Below are positions 33,537 through 45,566 of a stretch of DNA of 64,000 nt, piece after piece. The notes beneath the pieces are model-generated. The model ran no database searches. It was not told the DNA's origin and was given only the letters and a program-made list of their open reading frames with translations. The stretch comes from Malus domestica. Lineage: Eukaryota; Streptophyta; Magnoliopsida; Rosales; Rosaceae. Position numbers and translations under genes: made by a program. Position 1 is the stretch's first letter, and every line of letters begins with the position of its first letter. The stretch is from assembly GCF_042453785.1 (NCBI RefSeq), contig NC_091669.1, positions 35,047,001 to 35,111,000 of the forward strand. Direction: 5' to 3'.

Positions 33537-36163
33537 TCAGCTACCGGCACTACTGTCCAACAAGGCCCTCAAGCTACAAAGGGCCTCAGCAGAAAGGCTG
33601 CAGCACCTTAATCTCCGTTCTCGCTGTGGTGATAGATCCCGGTGATCAAGGGGGGAGAAGCATACAACGATCACCGTGAGGTTATCAAACGTGTTGAGGC
33701 GAAGAGCCTCCATGACAAGGTCCCTGGCACACTGCTCGGGGTCGTCATGACGCCTCAGCCCGCAGCGAACAAGGCTAACAGCATGCTGACTAGACATCAC
33801 ATCCCAAATCCCATCACACCCTATAATTAGAAACTCGTCATCCTCTGTTAAAACCACCTGCCTGAACTCTGGCTCGGCGATAAGGGGCGACGAAGATCCA
33901 CGAGGAAACTTCATGTCCCAGTCGCCTAATGCTCGGGTAACTGATAAGACACCGTTCAGATACCCATCATCAACATATCCACCTAATTCTTCTATCCGCC
34001 TCCTTTCTGTGGGATATATTGGCCTGTGGTCTTGAGACATATCAATTGCTTCTCCTTTCCGACAGAGTACTGCTCGGCAGTCCCCAGCATTGGCCACCAT
34101 TAAAAGCCTGGAGAAGACGATGACAAGGTCAATTACAATGAGAGAATAAAAAATATAGCATGGACAGAGACAGAGAGACACAAATGGCAACACTAACAAG
34201 GTCTGTAACAACTAAGATAAACCTCTCACTCGGGATAGCTTAAATCAATGCAACAGGTTGACCAATCATACAAGACCTACCAGTTCGAAAGGGTAAAACA
34301 TAGCCACATAATTTTGTGGATAGAAGAAAATACTAGTCAATAGTAAATTTTGGAAGTGAAGTCTAGTTACAACAAGGAAACAGATCCTCTTTTTCAGTGG
34401 AAAGAGCGGAAAAAGATTTTAAGCAGAAGTATACCTTCCAAATATCATAGCAGTTAATGCTGTTGTCCCCGAAGAACTGCTTACACTGCAGTCATCAGCC
34501 AAAGCAAGGTCAACCACATGAAATGCCTTGCGGAGGGAGTTCTCAAGCTTCTCTGAGAAAATTTCATCAACATCAGAAGTTCGGGGAAAATTGGCATCTT
34601 CAAAAAAGAGTCTGAGCACATTTTTCCGGACATAAGCAGCTGCTTCAGGTCCTCCATGTCCATCAAATACCTATATGACATTTTCAACCACAGTTAGCTC
34701 CAAACAAAGAATCAACCAAATTCAAGGCCATCGCAATTACAAGTCCAAAGCGATATATTACCCCATAAAATGCATTTGGCTTGGGAAAACTAAAGAGTGG
34801 TCCCAAGTGTGAAGATAGATCATCTATTAGAATATGTTCATCTTCCATGTATCTACGGGGTCCAATGTCAGCAAAGCTACCAGAACGCAGCCTGGGGAAG
34901 AATTGCTGGTCAGCCGAGGCAGGAACCAAATCTGGAATTTTGTCTGCAGGTTTAGCATCCTGAAAAGGAGTAATGACAGAGAAATTAAACGCCAAGATTT
35001 CAATTGAAACACAAAAACTACTAATCCTGCTTGCAAGAATAGTTGTTAATGAGCAACAATTTACCCTGCTGAAGTTCCAAGGCACACGACATATATGAAG
35101 AGAATGTACGAAACCGCAACAGTCCGAGCTTTTGCAAACTTAATTTTATACAGGTCATATTTTCAATTTACTAGGCAATTCATAACGGATAAGTTTGACA
35201 ATGATCGGATAGTTCTATGCTCACAAATATACTTAAGCAGTGATAATATCATCACATCAAGGTTACCAAAAGTCCCGCCTTATTAGACTAGAAATTTACT
35301 ACAATTTCATCTACATCAAAACTCAACTAATGTTTTGATGAAAGATTTTAAAACAGGTTAGGCGCTACTCAGGTGGTGGGCTAGAGTCTAGCGCCTAGGC
35401 GGTTAGGTAGATTTGTAAATAACTATATGTTTATACTTACAATATATATAATTTCATCATAAACTACCACATAAAATGATATATATACTTTGATGTATTG
35501 GAACACAATAAAAACATAAGAAATAAACATATAATGTGTGTTCATTTAAGTATTCAACAAGTTTCCTACAATTTATTAAGAAAAATAAAATAAAAAATAA
35601 AAATTATCTATTTTTTTTCTAATCAATCACAAGTGCCTAGCGTGTCTGGACTAGTGCCCAGCGGTCTAGGGGTAGGCCAAAAAGTCATTTCTTAATTTTC
35701 AAACCCGCATATATCGGGGTGGGAGTCATCCGTCTAGCGTCGGGATTTTTAGAACAGTTGAACACAATACAATCCTAATTTCTCATATGTGATAGCAGAA
35801 TTTCTCGGTAAGCAAAAACCCAATTTCGAAAAGTCAGAACCCAAATCATCAAATTTCAAAACCCAGATGCATGATCACCTAAAAAGTAAAAACAAACAAA
35901 CCCACATGGAGTTTAACAACCAAAAGATTAAATAGTCCAAAAGCAGGGAACTTGAGGTTCAGAAAACTCACGACGGCTTGCGAGCTCAAGAGAGCGGCGG
36001 CGGAGTCCGGTTCCGAAGAACGACTCCGGTCAAAACTCTTGGGCGACGAAATCGATTGGGTAACTGCAACTACATCTTCAACTTCCTGAACATTTTTGGT
36101 AAAGTACTGAACATCCAGCACCGGCACGCTCTGCTGACACACAACCTTAGCTTCTGCCACCAT
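33537..36163 (-). CDS. protein phosphatase 2C (PP2C), clade-G-like
   Basis: Exons on the minus strand are 36163-35972, 34959-34762, 34670-34435 and 34107-33537 (1197 nt, 398 aa). All junctions are GT..AG and phases match. The catalytic motifs come in the right order: RYMEDEH, VFDGHGG with the metal-binding Asp, [51 protein letters not shown] and DNLTVIVV. So the Mg/Mn-dependent Ser/Thr phosphatase core is complete. The N-terminal about 85 residues are variable and Ser-rich, and the C-terminus adds about 40 residues beyond the core. The N-terminal [18 protein letters not shown] resembles Arabidopsis PP2C49/PP2CG1-type proteins, hence my clade call. Intron 1 (about 1 kb) carries a repeat element. 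Confidence 0.93.
35330..35770. repeat. GCGCCTAGGCGG-type repeat in PP2C intron 1
   Basis: The left end has TTAGGCGCTACTCAGG and GTCTAGCGCCTAGGCGG; the right end has GCCTAGCGTGTCTGGACTAG and CGTCTAGCGTCGGGATTTTT. The two ends are rough inverted repeats around an AT-rich middle. This looks like a degenerate MITE family with CTAGGCG motifs. Borders are approximate and no target duplication was found. Confidence 0.45.
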
Positions 36164-36410
36164 TTTCTATCAAATCATGCCACGCAAACAAACACCCCCA
36201 GACAATATCACGATCCCACAACGTTGTTAAACTCGAACAAAACTTCGACAACCAACGACGTCGACGAGGGAGACGAGGAGGAAGAGAATCCGATGATTTT
36301 TTTTTTGTTTTTTTTCTCGCGGTTTCTGGAAAATTTTCTCGCACTTTCGGTTCGTTTTTCCTTTTCTTTCGCTGAATCAGCAAAAATCGGGATAGTCGTG
36401 GTGGAACCGG

Positions 36411-36418
36411 TATATATA
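36411..36418 (-). promoter_or_regulatory. putative TATA box of the PP2C gene
   Basis: A TATATATA core lies about 250 bp upstream of the PP2C start codon, with a pyrimidine/purine-rich leader between. Confidence 0.55.
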
Positions 36419-36419
36419 G

Positions 36420-37160
36420 GGTCGGGTGATTTGGCGAGACCGGTTACCGCGTGACCTTTGGGATGTTTCGTCGATATTACTCAAATGCCCTTCATTCCCT
36501 CTCTAGACTCCAGCACGAATAAGCTGTTGCTTGCCGAGTTGACTTTTCAGTTTTCCTAATGCCATCCAGATAATAAGTTTTTTTTTTTTAACATGAAAAA
36601 AGAGAAAAATAAAACACTGAAAAACTAATTTAGCTCTAACGACTCAAATTAGTCATTGAAAAGAGTTTAAATTAAGAAAAAAATACAATTATTGCAAGCT
36701 TTTGAAGATCCATTTCACTATTTAAAATTAATTTGACTAACTCATCAGCCGTAAAATTACACTCAATTTTTTAGTGTAACGTTTTGATCCACTAATACTT
36801 GTTACATGGGGAGACAATACATCTTTAAATTAAAATAGTGAGTGACGATAATTTCCAAGCAATTTATACTTGAGCAAAGGGTATTTTAGGAAATAAGTCG
36901 CTATTGCCGTGTAGGAACTTTGAACAAGAAATGTCAGCGTTCACGCATTACAAAATTGTGTGCTGACGTTGCAGGGTGCTTGATGGGACGGAAATGCCCC
37001 TCTAACCCCTGTTCTTTTAGAGTAAACGGCATACATTCAGCAGGCTGTCGTTGAATGTTTTCATCTAACTCGTCAAACGCGCTCGAACGAGAGGTAGGTT
37101 CCACGTCGAGATACCGGGACGGTGTGATGCAAAACACGCCCACTGTCTCTTCTCAACAAA
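36420..37160. other. PP2C upstream region, no gene seen
   Basis: AT-rich sequence with poly-T and poly-A runs and no recognisable domain. Confidence 0.5.
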
Positions 37161-37164
37161 ACTT

Positions 37165-38262
37165 TTTCCACTTACACAAAATTATCTCAATTATTGAATT
37201 ATTAACAGTTTTATACATCATTTTTTAAAAGTTTTAATGTCATATCTCATTTAAAAATTTGTTACAATTTCATACATTCCGTCAATTGTCTGTCAACTCC
37301 TATGTTAAATGCTAACATGTCATGAGGCAGGACCATTTTTTATTTTAAAAAATTAGTTAAATATTTTTAAAAAACCAAACAAATCCAAACCCACACCAGA
37401 TCCCCTTCCCCACGCCGCCCTCACCCCCCCGGGGGAAAATCCCCATCCCCTTCCCATCTTCCCCTTCGACCCGTCCCCCCCCCCAGGGCCCCCCAAATTC
37501 CAAACCCATAATCCCACCCCCACCTCCCCCGCAACCCCCCCCCCTCTTTCCCTCGCCTCACACATTTTCTCACACATTTTCTTCCCCAAAAACAAATCCC
37601 AAATCGTGCGGCAAAGGGACAAAGGGAGAGCGCCGTGAAAGCGAGCCAAAGACGGCGAGGGTCGAACCCCGACGGCACGGTCCAGAGGAACCGGATCCGA
37701 AGGCTGAGGATGGATGCCGCAGGTTGCTCATAATGGCCTGGTCGAGCTCGGCGATCTGGGCGTGCGAGTGGAAGGAGGGGGATCGCGAATGCGTGGGGTG
37801 AAGGCTGGGTGGGGTGCGGCGGCGGCGGTGGAGGCGGAGGAGGGACTGGATTTCTTCTTCCAGGATAAGAGGTATTTGAATTTGAAAATTGGAGGAATTT
37901 GTGGGTTTCTGAATTTTGAAAATTGGGGGAATTTGGGATTTGTTTTTTGTTTTGGTGTGGGGGGGGTCTGGTTTTGGGTGAGCTGGGTTTTTGGGTTGGG
38001 GTGGGAGCGGGGAAGAAGAAGGCTGAGGCTTTTTTTATTATTCTAATTATTATTTTTTAATATTCAATTAATTTTATGATAAAAAATTGGTCATGCCTCA
38101 AGCCACGTCAACATTTAACGAAGGAATTAACAGACAACTAACGGAAAGTATGAAATTGTAACAAATTCGTAGATGAAGTATGACATTGAAACTTTTTAAA
38201 TACGAGGTATGAAACTGTTAATAACTCAATAGTTGAGGTAATTATGTATAATTTATCCTAAA
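37165..38262. mobile_element. MULE-like element with about 170-bp TIRs and GC-rich interior (Pack-MULE candidate)
   Basis: Left 37170-37350 and right about 38080-38262 are inverted copies at roughly three-quarters identity: TTATTAACAGTTTTATAC against the reverse of GTATGAAACTGTTAATAA, and TGTTACAATTTCATAC against the reverse of GTATGAAATTGTAACA. Between them, 37380-38035 is GC-rich (runs of C, GGCGGCGGCGG) and unlike its AT-rich flanks. The interior has open frames on both strands (for example + 37714-38046, - 37353-37678) but no domain I can name. Outer borders are fuzzy and I could not define a 9-bp duplication. Confidence 0.62.
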
Positions 38263-39014
38263 AAATACTAAAACGATTCTTTTAAAATGTGATTTTTTTT
38301 AATAAATTATTTGTTATTTTCACTATTTAATATTAATTTTCGTATTAATATTATAAAATATTAGTTTTTATAAGAATCTCTTTAGGGTGCGTTTGTTGCT
38401 TCGGACTGTCTCGAACTGGACTAGCTGCCGGGACTAAGCTGGACTGGCTTAGACTGGACTAAGCTGGACTAACTTAGTGAAGTGTTTGGTGTAATGTCGG
38501 ACTAAGAAGCAGGATAAGAAAAACAGTACTGTTCACCAGATTTGTGTTTGCTTAGACTAGGACTACAAATTTTTGCCATTGTGTAATAGAGTAATGCTAC
38601 AAATCTCATGATATGGGTTAATTGGAGCATATTTTTGCCATGTATATTATGAATCTTAAAAAAAATTGACAATTGTTTTGTTTCTATTACCTGCTAATAG
38701 AATTGGGTTTAATTTGCAAATGTAGCTTGGTTTAAACTCTATCACCCAACAGAAGAAAAATAATAGTGCCCAATACATGCAACTTCAACAAATACAAGTA
38801 CATAAGAAGATCTCCATAATTTAGAAAATCCTAGTTAACATTAGTTAACATTAGCCAAAATAGATCTCCATAATTTACAAAATGGCTAGTTAACATAAGC
38901 CAAAATACTAGTGCAAAGCTAAGTTATAAGCCATAACATAAGATTGTATGATTAATAAAATACATCCATGTTAACATTAATAAAATACATCCATGTTAAC
39001 ATTAGCCAAAATCC

Positions 39015-40005
39015 TCATCCGCTTGCGTTGTCGCTTAAAAGCCTTTGGACGAACACTTTCTTGAGTTCCGGTTTGATTGCCCTGAACACTCCCACATTTT
39101 TTTGTTTATCCAAAATAAGAGACAATGCATCAATTTGATCCATAGGAGAGAGACCCATTGCTTCAAGTTCATTAGCTATGTCAGTATGATCTGCAGTACC
39201 TTGAACTAAAGCTTCAGTTACCATTTGCATCCTCTTCCCACTTTCAACATAAAAATCTTTCAGTCCACTGATAATTGCCTCGGTTCCATCACTTGAACTT
39301 CCCACAGCTCTTTTCCTCTTTCTTTGGCTATTTTCAGATGGGGTGCTTTGTTGGCTTTGTTGGTTCATTGAAGAAACAAAATTTTCACCTCCAATATCAT
39401 TTTCACCAACATGATCATGACTTTGTTCCTCCACCATTTGAGCAGGGGTTTCGGCTACATTACCCGTAGCCCGATCTTTTCCAAATATATATGCAAATCT
39501 ATCAAACAGTGGAAAAGGTTTGATTCTCCATCCATCGGCTTCTTTATTTCTCTAAGATTATATCAACATAGCAAAACTAAAATTTAGCATGCGTAACAAA
39601 TATAGCAGCAATAATATAACTAATGTATAAATAAAATAGGATATGAACCTGCACATAAGTTTGTCATGAGTCATCACTGTCAACTTCAACGCACTTTTTG
39701 ACATCATTCCATGCAAATCCACTTGTGTTTATCATGTCAACGACCATACTATATGTTTTTTTCCATTTCTTCAACTTGGACTCAATATGTGGATTTGCCG
39801 TTATATTTGAACGAGGACATAAAACATTAACAGCTTTTGCTATTTCAACCAAAGTACCTTGTTTGAAAGCACCGGTGTCACATCGTTGCTTCCGAGCAAC
39901 AAAATCTTCAAGAACTCATAGTAATACTTCTTCCTCAAATGCTTCCCATTTACGCCTTCTTCCTTTTGGCTCTTGAGTAGCATTCAAAATATTTTCGTTA
40001 TCCAT
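39015..40005 (-). pseudogene. Harbinger ORF2-type SANT/Myb-like protein, two stops
   Basis: Start ATG is at 40005; exons are 40005-39649 and 39551-39015 with GT..AG and phase 0 (298 codons with the final stop). The N-terminal part has the Myb_DNA-bind_3-like plan: RRRKWEAFEEEVLL, GTLVEIAKAVNVLCP, KLKKWKKTYSMVVDM and GFAWNDVKKCVEVD. The C-terminal half is Ser/Gln-rich, followed by a helical MVTEAL and LSLILDKQ region. TGA codons interrupt it after EEEVLL (near 39930) and after DSDDS (near 39668, where Trp is expected). Known partners of HARBI1 nucleases bind the terminal repeats and help nuclear import. Confidence 0.88.
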
Positions 40006-40205
40006 ACCTAAACAAAAAATATTTTAATGAAGGAAAATACCATACAAATAATCAATTTGCATAATATCCAATCAACTTGCATAATATCCAATCAACTTGC
40101 ATAATATCCAATTAATTTGCATATCATCCAATCATTGTGCTAATATCTAACAAATGCATGATAAAAAGGAATACTAAAATAAAATGTTATCATTAACACA
40201 TATAG

Positions 40206-41609
40206 CTAGTTCGGTTGCTGGTTCCTAATTGCTCTCCACTCGTTATACATTTCATGAGCCATGTCATTTCTCTTTGCAGTCCACTGGTCAGATGTTTGAA
40301 CACTACCAACATATTCACCTTCTTCTGTATTTTGTCCATCTTCTATTATTGGCAAATTCTCCATTGGATCTACAGACATCTCTTGCCTAATAAGATTGTG
40401 TAGTAGGCAACAAGCGGTAATTATTCGACCTTGTGTCCTTATCGGATAGAAAGATGGACTCCTTAGTATCGACCACCTTCCTTTTAGCAAGCCAAAACAG
40501 CATTCAATTACATTCCTTGCCTTAGAATGCTTCATGTTAAAATATTCTTCCTTATTAGAAGGTGTTCGTCCCTCTCATTCAGATAAATGATAAGGTATTC
40601 CTCTATAAGGTGCAAGGAATCCTTCACCATTTGTATAACCATCATCTACAAGGTAATAATAACCTAATGAAAAAAAAAACAGACCTTATTAGTGTTTTGT
40701 AGTTGACAAATAGAACTAGACCTAACTTACAAAGTTGAGACTAAGTAATAGTCTTACCCGCTGGTACCTTAAAACCATTAGGCCTAGTAATTGCATCATG
40801 TAGCACTCTAGAGTCTGATGCGGAACCCTCCCACCCCGGAAACACATATATGAACTGCATATCTCCTGAACACACACCTAACACATTAGTTGCGACTTGA
40901 CCCTTTCTTGTTCGGTATCTTGGTTTGTCAATTTCAGGTACATGCACATCAATGTGTGTTCCATCCAATGCTCCCAAGCAATTCTTAAAAAAAAAAAAAA
41001 AACAAAGTTTTTGTTAATTTATACAAAGGGAATGAAGAGTTAAAGCTTAGGGAAAATGAAAAAAAATTCTCATCATACCTTAAAACATCGCCACCTAGGA
41101 TCTGTAGAATCAATAGGCATAGGTTGAGGGACTTTTAGTAAGATACCTTGTAATCGCAAAATTCCTTGCAATACGATATTGAAATACCTACTTATAGTCT
41201 CTCCCGACCTATAAAATCTACCGCCAACACTACGATTCTTAGTATGATGTGCTAATATTTGTAAAGTCATACACACCTGCTCCTATACAGACACCAAACC
41301 ATCAGTTTTTACCCTCCCATCTTGACGAAGTAAGTCACATAATATGCCAAAAGTCCTTCTATCCATTCTCAATTCGTTGACACATTCAGTATCAGTATTC
41401 CCTATTATACCATTCAGATAACACAAACTAATCTCTCGTCTAATAAGTGAACGGTTAGTCAATGTGGGTCGTTCAACATGTCTCTGTTTGCCACGTAGCA
41501 TCATCAATACAAGAATCGTACAAATGCAAATTGTCTCCAAATAAGACATCTCTAACAATAAGATCAATAAAAGCTTCCTTCGATCCATATCTATCCAAAC
41601 AAAAAACAA
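40206..41609 (-). pseudogene. Harbinger DDE nuclease (HARBI1-like), two stops
   Basis: Exons are 41609-41079, 40983-40758 and 40663-40206; splice sites and phases agree (405 codons with the final stop). The catalytic blocks are present: GALDGTH (first Asp), [11 protein letters not shown] (second Asp) and ARNVIECCFGLLKGRW (Glu). The N-terminal ECVNELRMDRRTFGILCDLLR helix-turn-helix-like region and ILAHHTKNRSVGGRF are also there. Stops are a TAG at 41283-41285, between VSV and EQVCM where Glu is expected, and a TGA near 40577 after HLSE where Trp is expected. Otherwise it is remarkably complete, so silencing was probably recent. Confidence 0.93.
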
Positions 41610-41715
41610 ATTAAGGACATTATATATGTAATATTTACTGTTATTAAGGGTGATGGAAATGAAGTGATTATGATACGAAATGAACTAGATCAAAGTAACT
41701 AGCGAAGTCACAATC

Positions 41716-41975
41716 CGAGGCATCAAATATACGGGTGGTGTTGGAAAAAAAAAAGGTATCATTAACCCGAGGCAACAAATATACAGGTGGCGTTGAAAAA
41801 AAAAGAAGTTATCATTAACCCGAGGCAACAAATATACAGGTGGCGTTGAAAAAAAAAGTTATCATTAACCCGAGGCAACAAATATACAGGTGGCGTTGAA
41901 AAAAAAAAAGTTATCATTAACCCGAGGCAACAAATATACAGGTGGCGTTGAAAAAAAAAAAGTTATCATTAACCC
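41716..41975. repeat. tandem repeat, unit about 55 bp, five copies
   Basis: Five head-to-tail units contain CCGAGGCAACAAATATAC, GGTGGCGTTG, an A-run and TTATCATTAA. The first unit is more diverged (CATCAAATATACGGGTGG). The copies differ mainly in A-run length. It lies upstream of the nuclease gene inside the Harbinger element. Confidence 0.9.
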
Positions 41976-42236
41976 GATGCATCATATTCAAAATGTTCTA
42001 CTCTTATACATCTATAAACATGTGTCTAAGAACACTAGTATGAGGATTGCTATCATTGCTAGGCATTGCATGTGAAGAGGGAAATTAAAGGACACCTGTA
42101 ATGCAGTAGCCTTAGCCTTAGCCTTCCGTTTATGCTCCTCTTCTCTGCAACCAACAACCACAAAAAATTGCAATTCAGCATCAACCCCACACAATACAAA
42201 ACATTCACATTGTAATATCATGGTTATAAACCAAGT

Positions 42237-42463
42237 ACACACACACACACACACTCATGGACAAATGTGCAAAATACACATACATACTCACACTCACACT
42301 CACACTAACACACACACACGGACATACTCACACTCACACACGGACATACACTCACACACACACACTGCATACACACACACACACACACTGCATACACACT
42401 CACACACATACTCACACAGACATACACACTCTCACACACGGACATACACTCACACACACCCTG

Positions 42464-42496
<33 letters not shown>

Positions 42497-42686
42497 TGCA
42501 TACATACACACACACACACTGCATACACACACACACTGCATACACACTTACACACTGCATACACACTCACATACATACTCACACGGACATACACACTCTC
42601 ACACACGGACATACACTCACACACACCATGCATACATACATACACACACACACACTGCATACATACATACACACACACACACACTG

Positions 42687-42718
<32 letters not shown>

Positions 42719-43022
42719 TACACTGCATACGTACACACACACACACACACACACACACTGCATACATACACACACACACACACGGCATACATACACACAC
42801 ACACACACTGGTCAGATGCACACACTGCACACATACTGGTCAGATGCACACACTGCATACACACACACACACTGCATACACACTCACACACTGCATACAC
42901 ACTCACACACATACTCACACGGACATACACACTCTCACACACGGACATACACTCACACACACCCTGCATACATACATACATACACACACACACACTGCAT
43001 ACATACACACACACACACACTG

Positions 43023-43071
<49 letters not shown>

Positions 43072-43215
43072 TACATACACACACACACGACATACATACA
43101 CACACACACACACACACTGGTCAGATGCACACACTGCACTCACACGGACATACACACTCTCACACACTGACATACACTCACACACACCCTGCATACATAC
43201 ACACACACCCTGCAT

Positions 43216-43250
<35 letters not shown>

Positions 43251-43251
43251 G

Positions 43252-43296
<45 letters not shown>

Positions 43297-43345
43297 TACA
43301 TACATACACACGCACACACACTGCATACACACACACACACACACT
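42237..43345. repeat. CA-based array with higher-order repeat, about 1.1 kb
   Basis: Mostly (CA)n, broken by TGCATACATAC blocks. A larger unit recurs about four times (near 42409, 42574, 42908 and 43140): ACTCACACGGACATACACAC, then TCTCACACACGGACATAC, then CCTGCATACATAC. A second unit CACTGGTCAGATGCACACAC occurs near 42808, 42834 and 43117. The long His/Thr- and Cys/Val-rich open frames here are products of the repeat, not genes. Confidence 0.9.
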
Positions 43346-43354
43346 GCTTTATGA

Positions 43355-43760
43355 AAACCCCAAATTCCAAATTTGAAACCCCAAATTCTAAATTTGAAAC
43401 CCCAAATTCCAAATTTCTAATCTCAATTTCAAACCCCAAATTCCAAGCTTTATGAAAACCCCAAATTCCAAACCCCAAGTTCCAAATTTCTACTGCATAC
43501 TTACATACACACACAAATTCCAAATTTCAAACCCCAAATTCCAAATTTCAAACCCCAAATTCCAAATTTCTAATCTCAATTTCAAACCCCAAATTCCAAG
43601 CTTTATGAAAACCCCAATTTCTAATCTCAACCTAAATATCAAAACCCTAAAATTTGTTCAACTGCAGAATCAAATAAAGCTCAAACCCAAAACAAATCTG
43701 CCCAAATCGACGAAAAAAATCCACCCAAATCGACGAAAAAAATCTAACAATCGAAGCTTA
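43355..43760. repeat. AAATTCCAAATTTCAAACCCC tandem repeats and small duplications
   Basis: Irregular tandem copies of CCCAAATTCCAAATTT occupy 43360-43640. The stretch AATTCCAAGCTTTATGAAAA occurs twice (near 43438 and 43592). At 43700-43745 the unit CCCAAATCGACGAAAAAAAT is repeated twice. All of it lies inside the Harbinger element near its right end. Confidence 0.85.
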
Positions 43761-44196
43761 CCAGACAACTGGAGGCAGATGAGGGCGAGCAGATCTGTTA
43801 CGTGAAGACGAGGGAGCGGACGACGAGAGGAACAGATGAGGAGCAGGATGCAGATGAGGGCGACCAGGATGCAGCTGACGGTGAGCAGGACGCAGAGATG
43901 AGGATGAGGAGGACGACGTGAGGGAGGAGGACGTCGACGACACTCTCTCCTAGGATGACCGAGGTTCTTTCTCGCAAGAGCGCAATCGGATGAGGAGGAC
44001 GACGTGAGGGATGAGGTCTTACGAATCCGGACGTTTTTGGGGTGGTTCGCTAAGAACTCCTATCGAGGGGTTTAATCCGTGCGAGTCGGATCTAATCCCA
44101 TTAAACCTAATCCTTGCCCCTACCAAACATCAGACTACAATACCAATTAGTGTAGTCCAGTCCAGTCCCCCCTAAGAAGGTCAAACAAACACGCCC

Positions 44197-44748
44197 TTAG
44201 TATTCTCTTCTTCCTTACAACCTCCAACACCAACGTGTTTTTTGTTGTTGTTTCAGTCGATCCTTCTACACAATTATTGACCGGCAAAGTAAAATCCTTT
44301 ATACATAGAGATTTTTCAGTGTAACTAATATACGGGATGATATATTATATATCACTAAGCAAAAGATAGAATATGTGTACTAAAAAGTTAATAACTTCAT
44401 CATCATTCTTATTAAAATACGTGATGTACTACTTATATTTCCGTCACAATTAAAAAAAATTCCTTTCTTTGCATGCATGATTGCCAGGTGGCATAGCAAT
44501 CACCAGAATTATTGTTTCTGGATTCTGGCATTCAGTAGCTGTAATTATTGTACCTCGTTATTCTTATCCTGGTTAGGATGAGCCTATCAGGCCTAGTACT
44601 AGGTGCCCAATTATTTGGGTTTGCGGAGAACATCAGCTGACGTTTTACAAGTGGCTCCGCCCAAATGCCAATTATCTTCCTTTGTTAGCACTAGATGTGT
44701 GTGATTAGGTGACACACCATTTATCTTCACTTATGCCATAAAATTAAA
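44197..44748. other. intergenic, no gene seen
   Basis: AT-rich DNA right of the Harbinger element. No domain recognised. Confidence 0.5.
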
Positions 44749-44896
44749 GGAAAATTAATGAAAAATGTTTGAAAATTTTAAGTTCTAACGATAAGGAAAA
44801 AATAAGAGTAAAATAAATAGTACCATTATTGATTATTTAGTGTAAAAATATGATTTTTCGTTAAAATGAACAGTACTATAAACTTTTCGTTAAAGT
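44749..44896. mobile_element. short MITE-like element
   Basis: Left TTAAAGGAAAATTAATGAAAA and right TTTTCGTTAAAGTTCTCTAAAA are imperfect inverted repeats around a middle with CTAACGATAAGG and TAGTGTAAAAATATG. I did not define a target duplication. Confidence 0.5.
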
Positions 44897-45404
44897 TCTC
44901 TAAAATTAATTATTAAATCTTGGCTAAAATGCTAAAGTGGAAGTGGGTTCGGTAATCCGACCGGTCAAGCCACACTAATCACATATGGAATTGACTTATT
45001 GATGTCTCAACCGCAAATTAATGCTCCTCCTATGTTAGGGTTATCGGTTCTAGATACAACCGGTAACTTCATGGTGCGTGGACCACCAAAAACCTACAAT
45101 TATATGTCTTTATTTATATGGTTTAGGGCTGGTTTGCCTCGATTACAAACAATCACTTGATTAGTGTAAGCATTAAGCAACACTTTCATAGTTTGTTAGT
45201 TTCCCTAATTTGTGTTGAACACAATTTAAGATACGTTTCATAACTATTTCAATTTTAGTTGATAATTTTATTTATTTTTGGCTTTGAGAGAAGTATACAA
45301 GAGAAATGAGGGATGAATTAGGAGAATTGGAGAGAGGAGAATAAATAAGCATGAATTAATGAAAATAATATCTTAAAAGTGAAAAACAACTTAAATTATG
45401 AGCT

Positions 45405-45566
45405 ATTTGATAACCATTTCGTTTTTAGTTTTTAGCTTTTAGCTTTCACTCTTTTAAAAACTGAAAAACTAAAAAGTGAAAAATCAAAGAAAACTGAAAC
45501 TAGTTACCAAACAAGATTTCAATTTTCAAAAAAATAAAAACTAAAAACGAAATGGTTATCTAACGA
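45405..45566. mobile_element. MITE with GATAACCATTTCGTTTTTAG termini
   Basis: The left end TTGATAACCATTTCGTTTTT and the right end AAAAACGAAATGGTTATC are inverted repeats of about 25-30 bp around an A/T-rich core. Weaker relatives appear near 45230, 45750 and 29561. The target site was not resolved. Confidence 0.65.

Larger units (their letters stand above)
38385..44196 (-). mobile_element. complete PIF/Harbinger transposon, 5.8 kb
   Basis: The ends are GGGTGCGTTTGTT on the left and AACAAACACGCCC on the right, inverted repeats flanked by the trinucleotide TTA on each side (38382-38384 and 44197-44199). That is the Harbinger target. Subterminal regions repeat GGACTGGACTA-like units. Inside, on the minus strand, are both genes of the superfamily: a DDE nuclease (HARBI1-like, 40206-41609) and a SANT/Myb-like protein (39015-40005). 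Both carry two in-frame stops, so this copy is not autonomous now. The remaining 2.5 kb is tandem-repeat rich. Confidence 0.93.

Noticed and set aside
35978..36454. 158-codon + strand frame over the PP2C start
   Set aside because: Antisense shadow of PP2C exon 1 and its leader; the minus-strand exon set is fully consistent.
37353..38046. Gly/Arg/Trp-rich frames in the GC-rich block as real genes
   Set aside because: Low-complexity composition and frames on both strands; kept only as possible Pack-MULE cargo.
42220..43376. Very long open frames (up to 365 codons) rich in His/Thr on + and Cys/Val on -
   Set aside because: They are direct translations of the CA/TG repeat array; open in several frames at once, with no start context, domain or splice structure.
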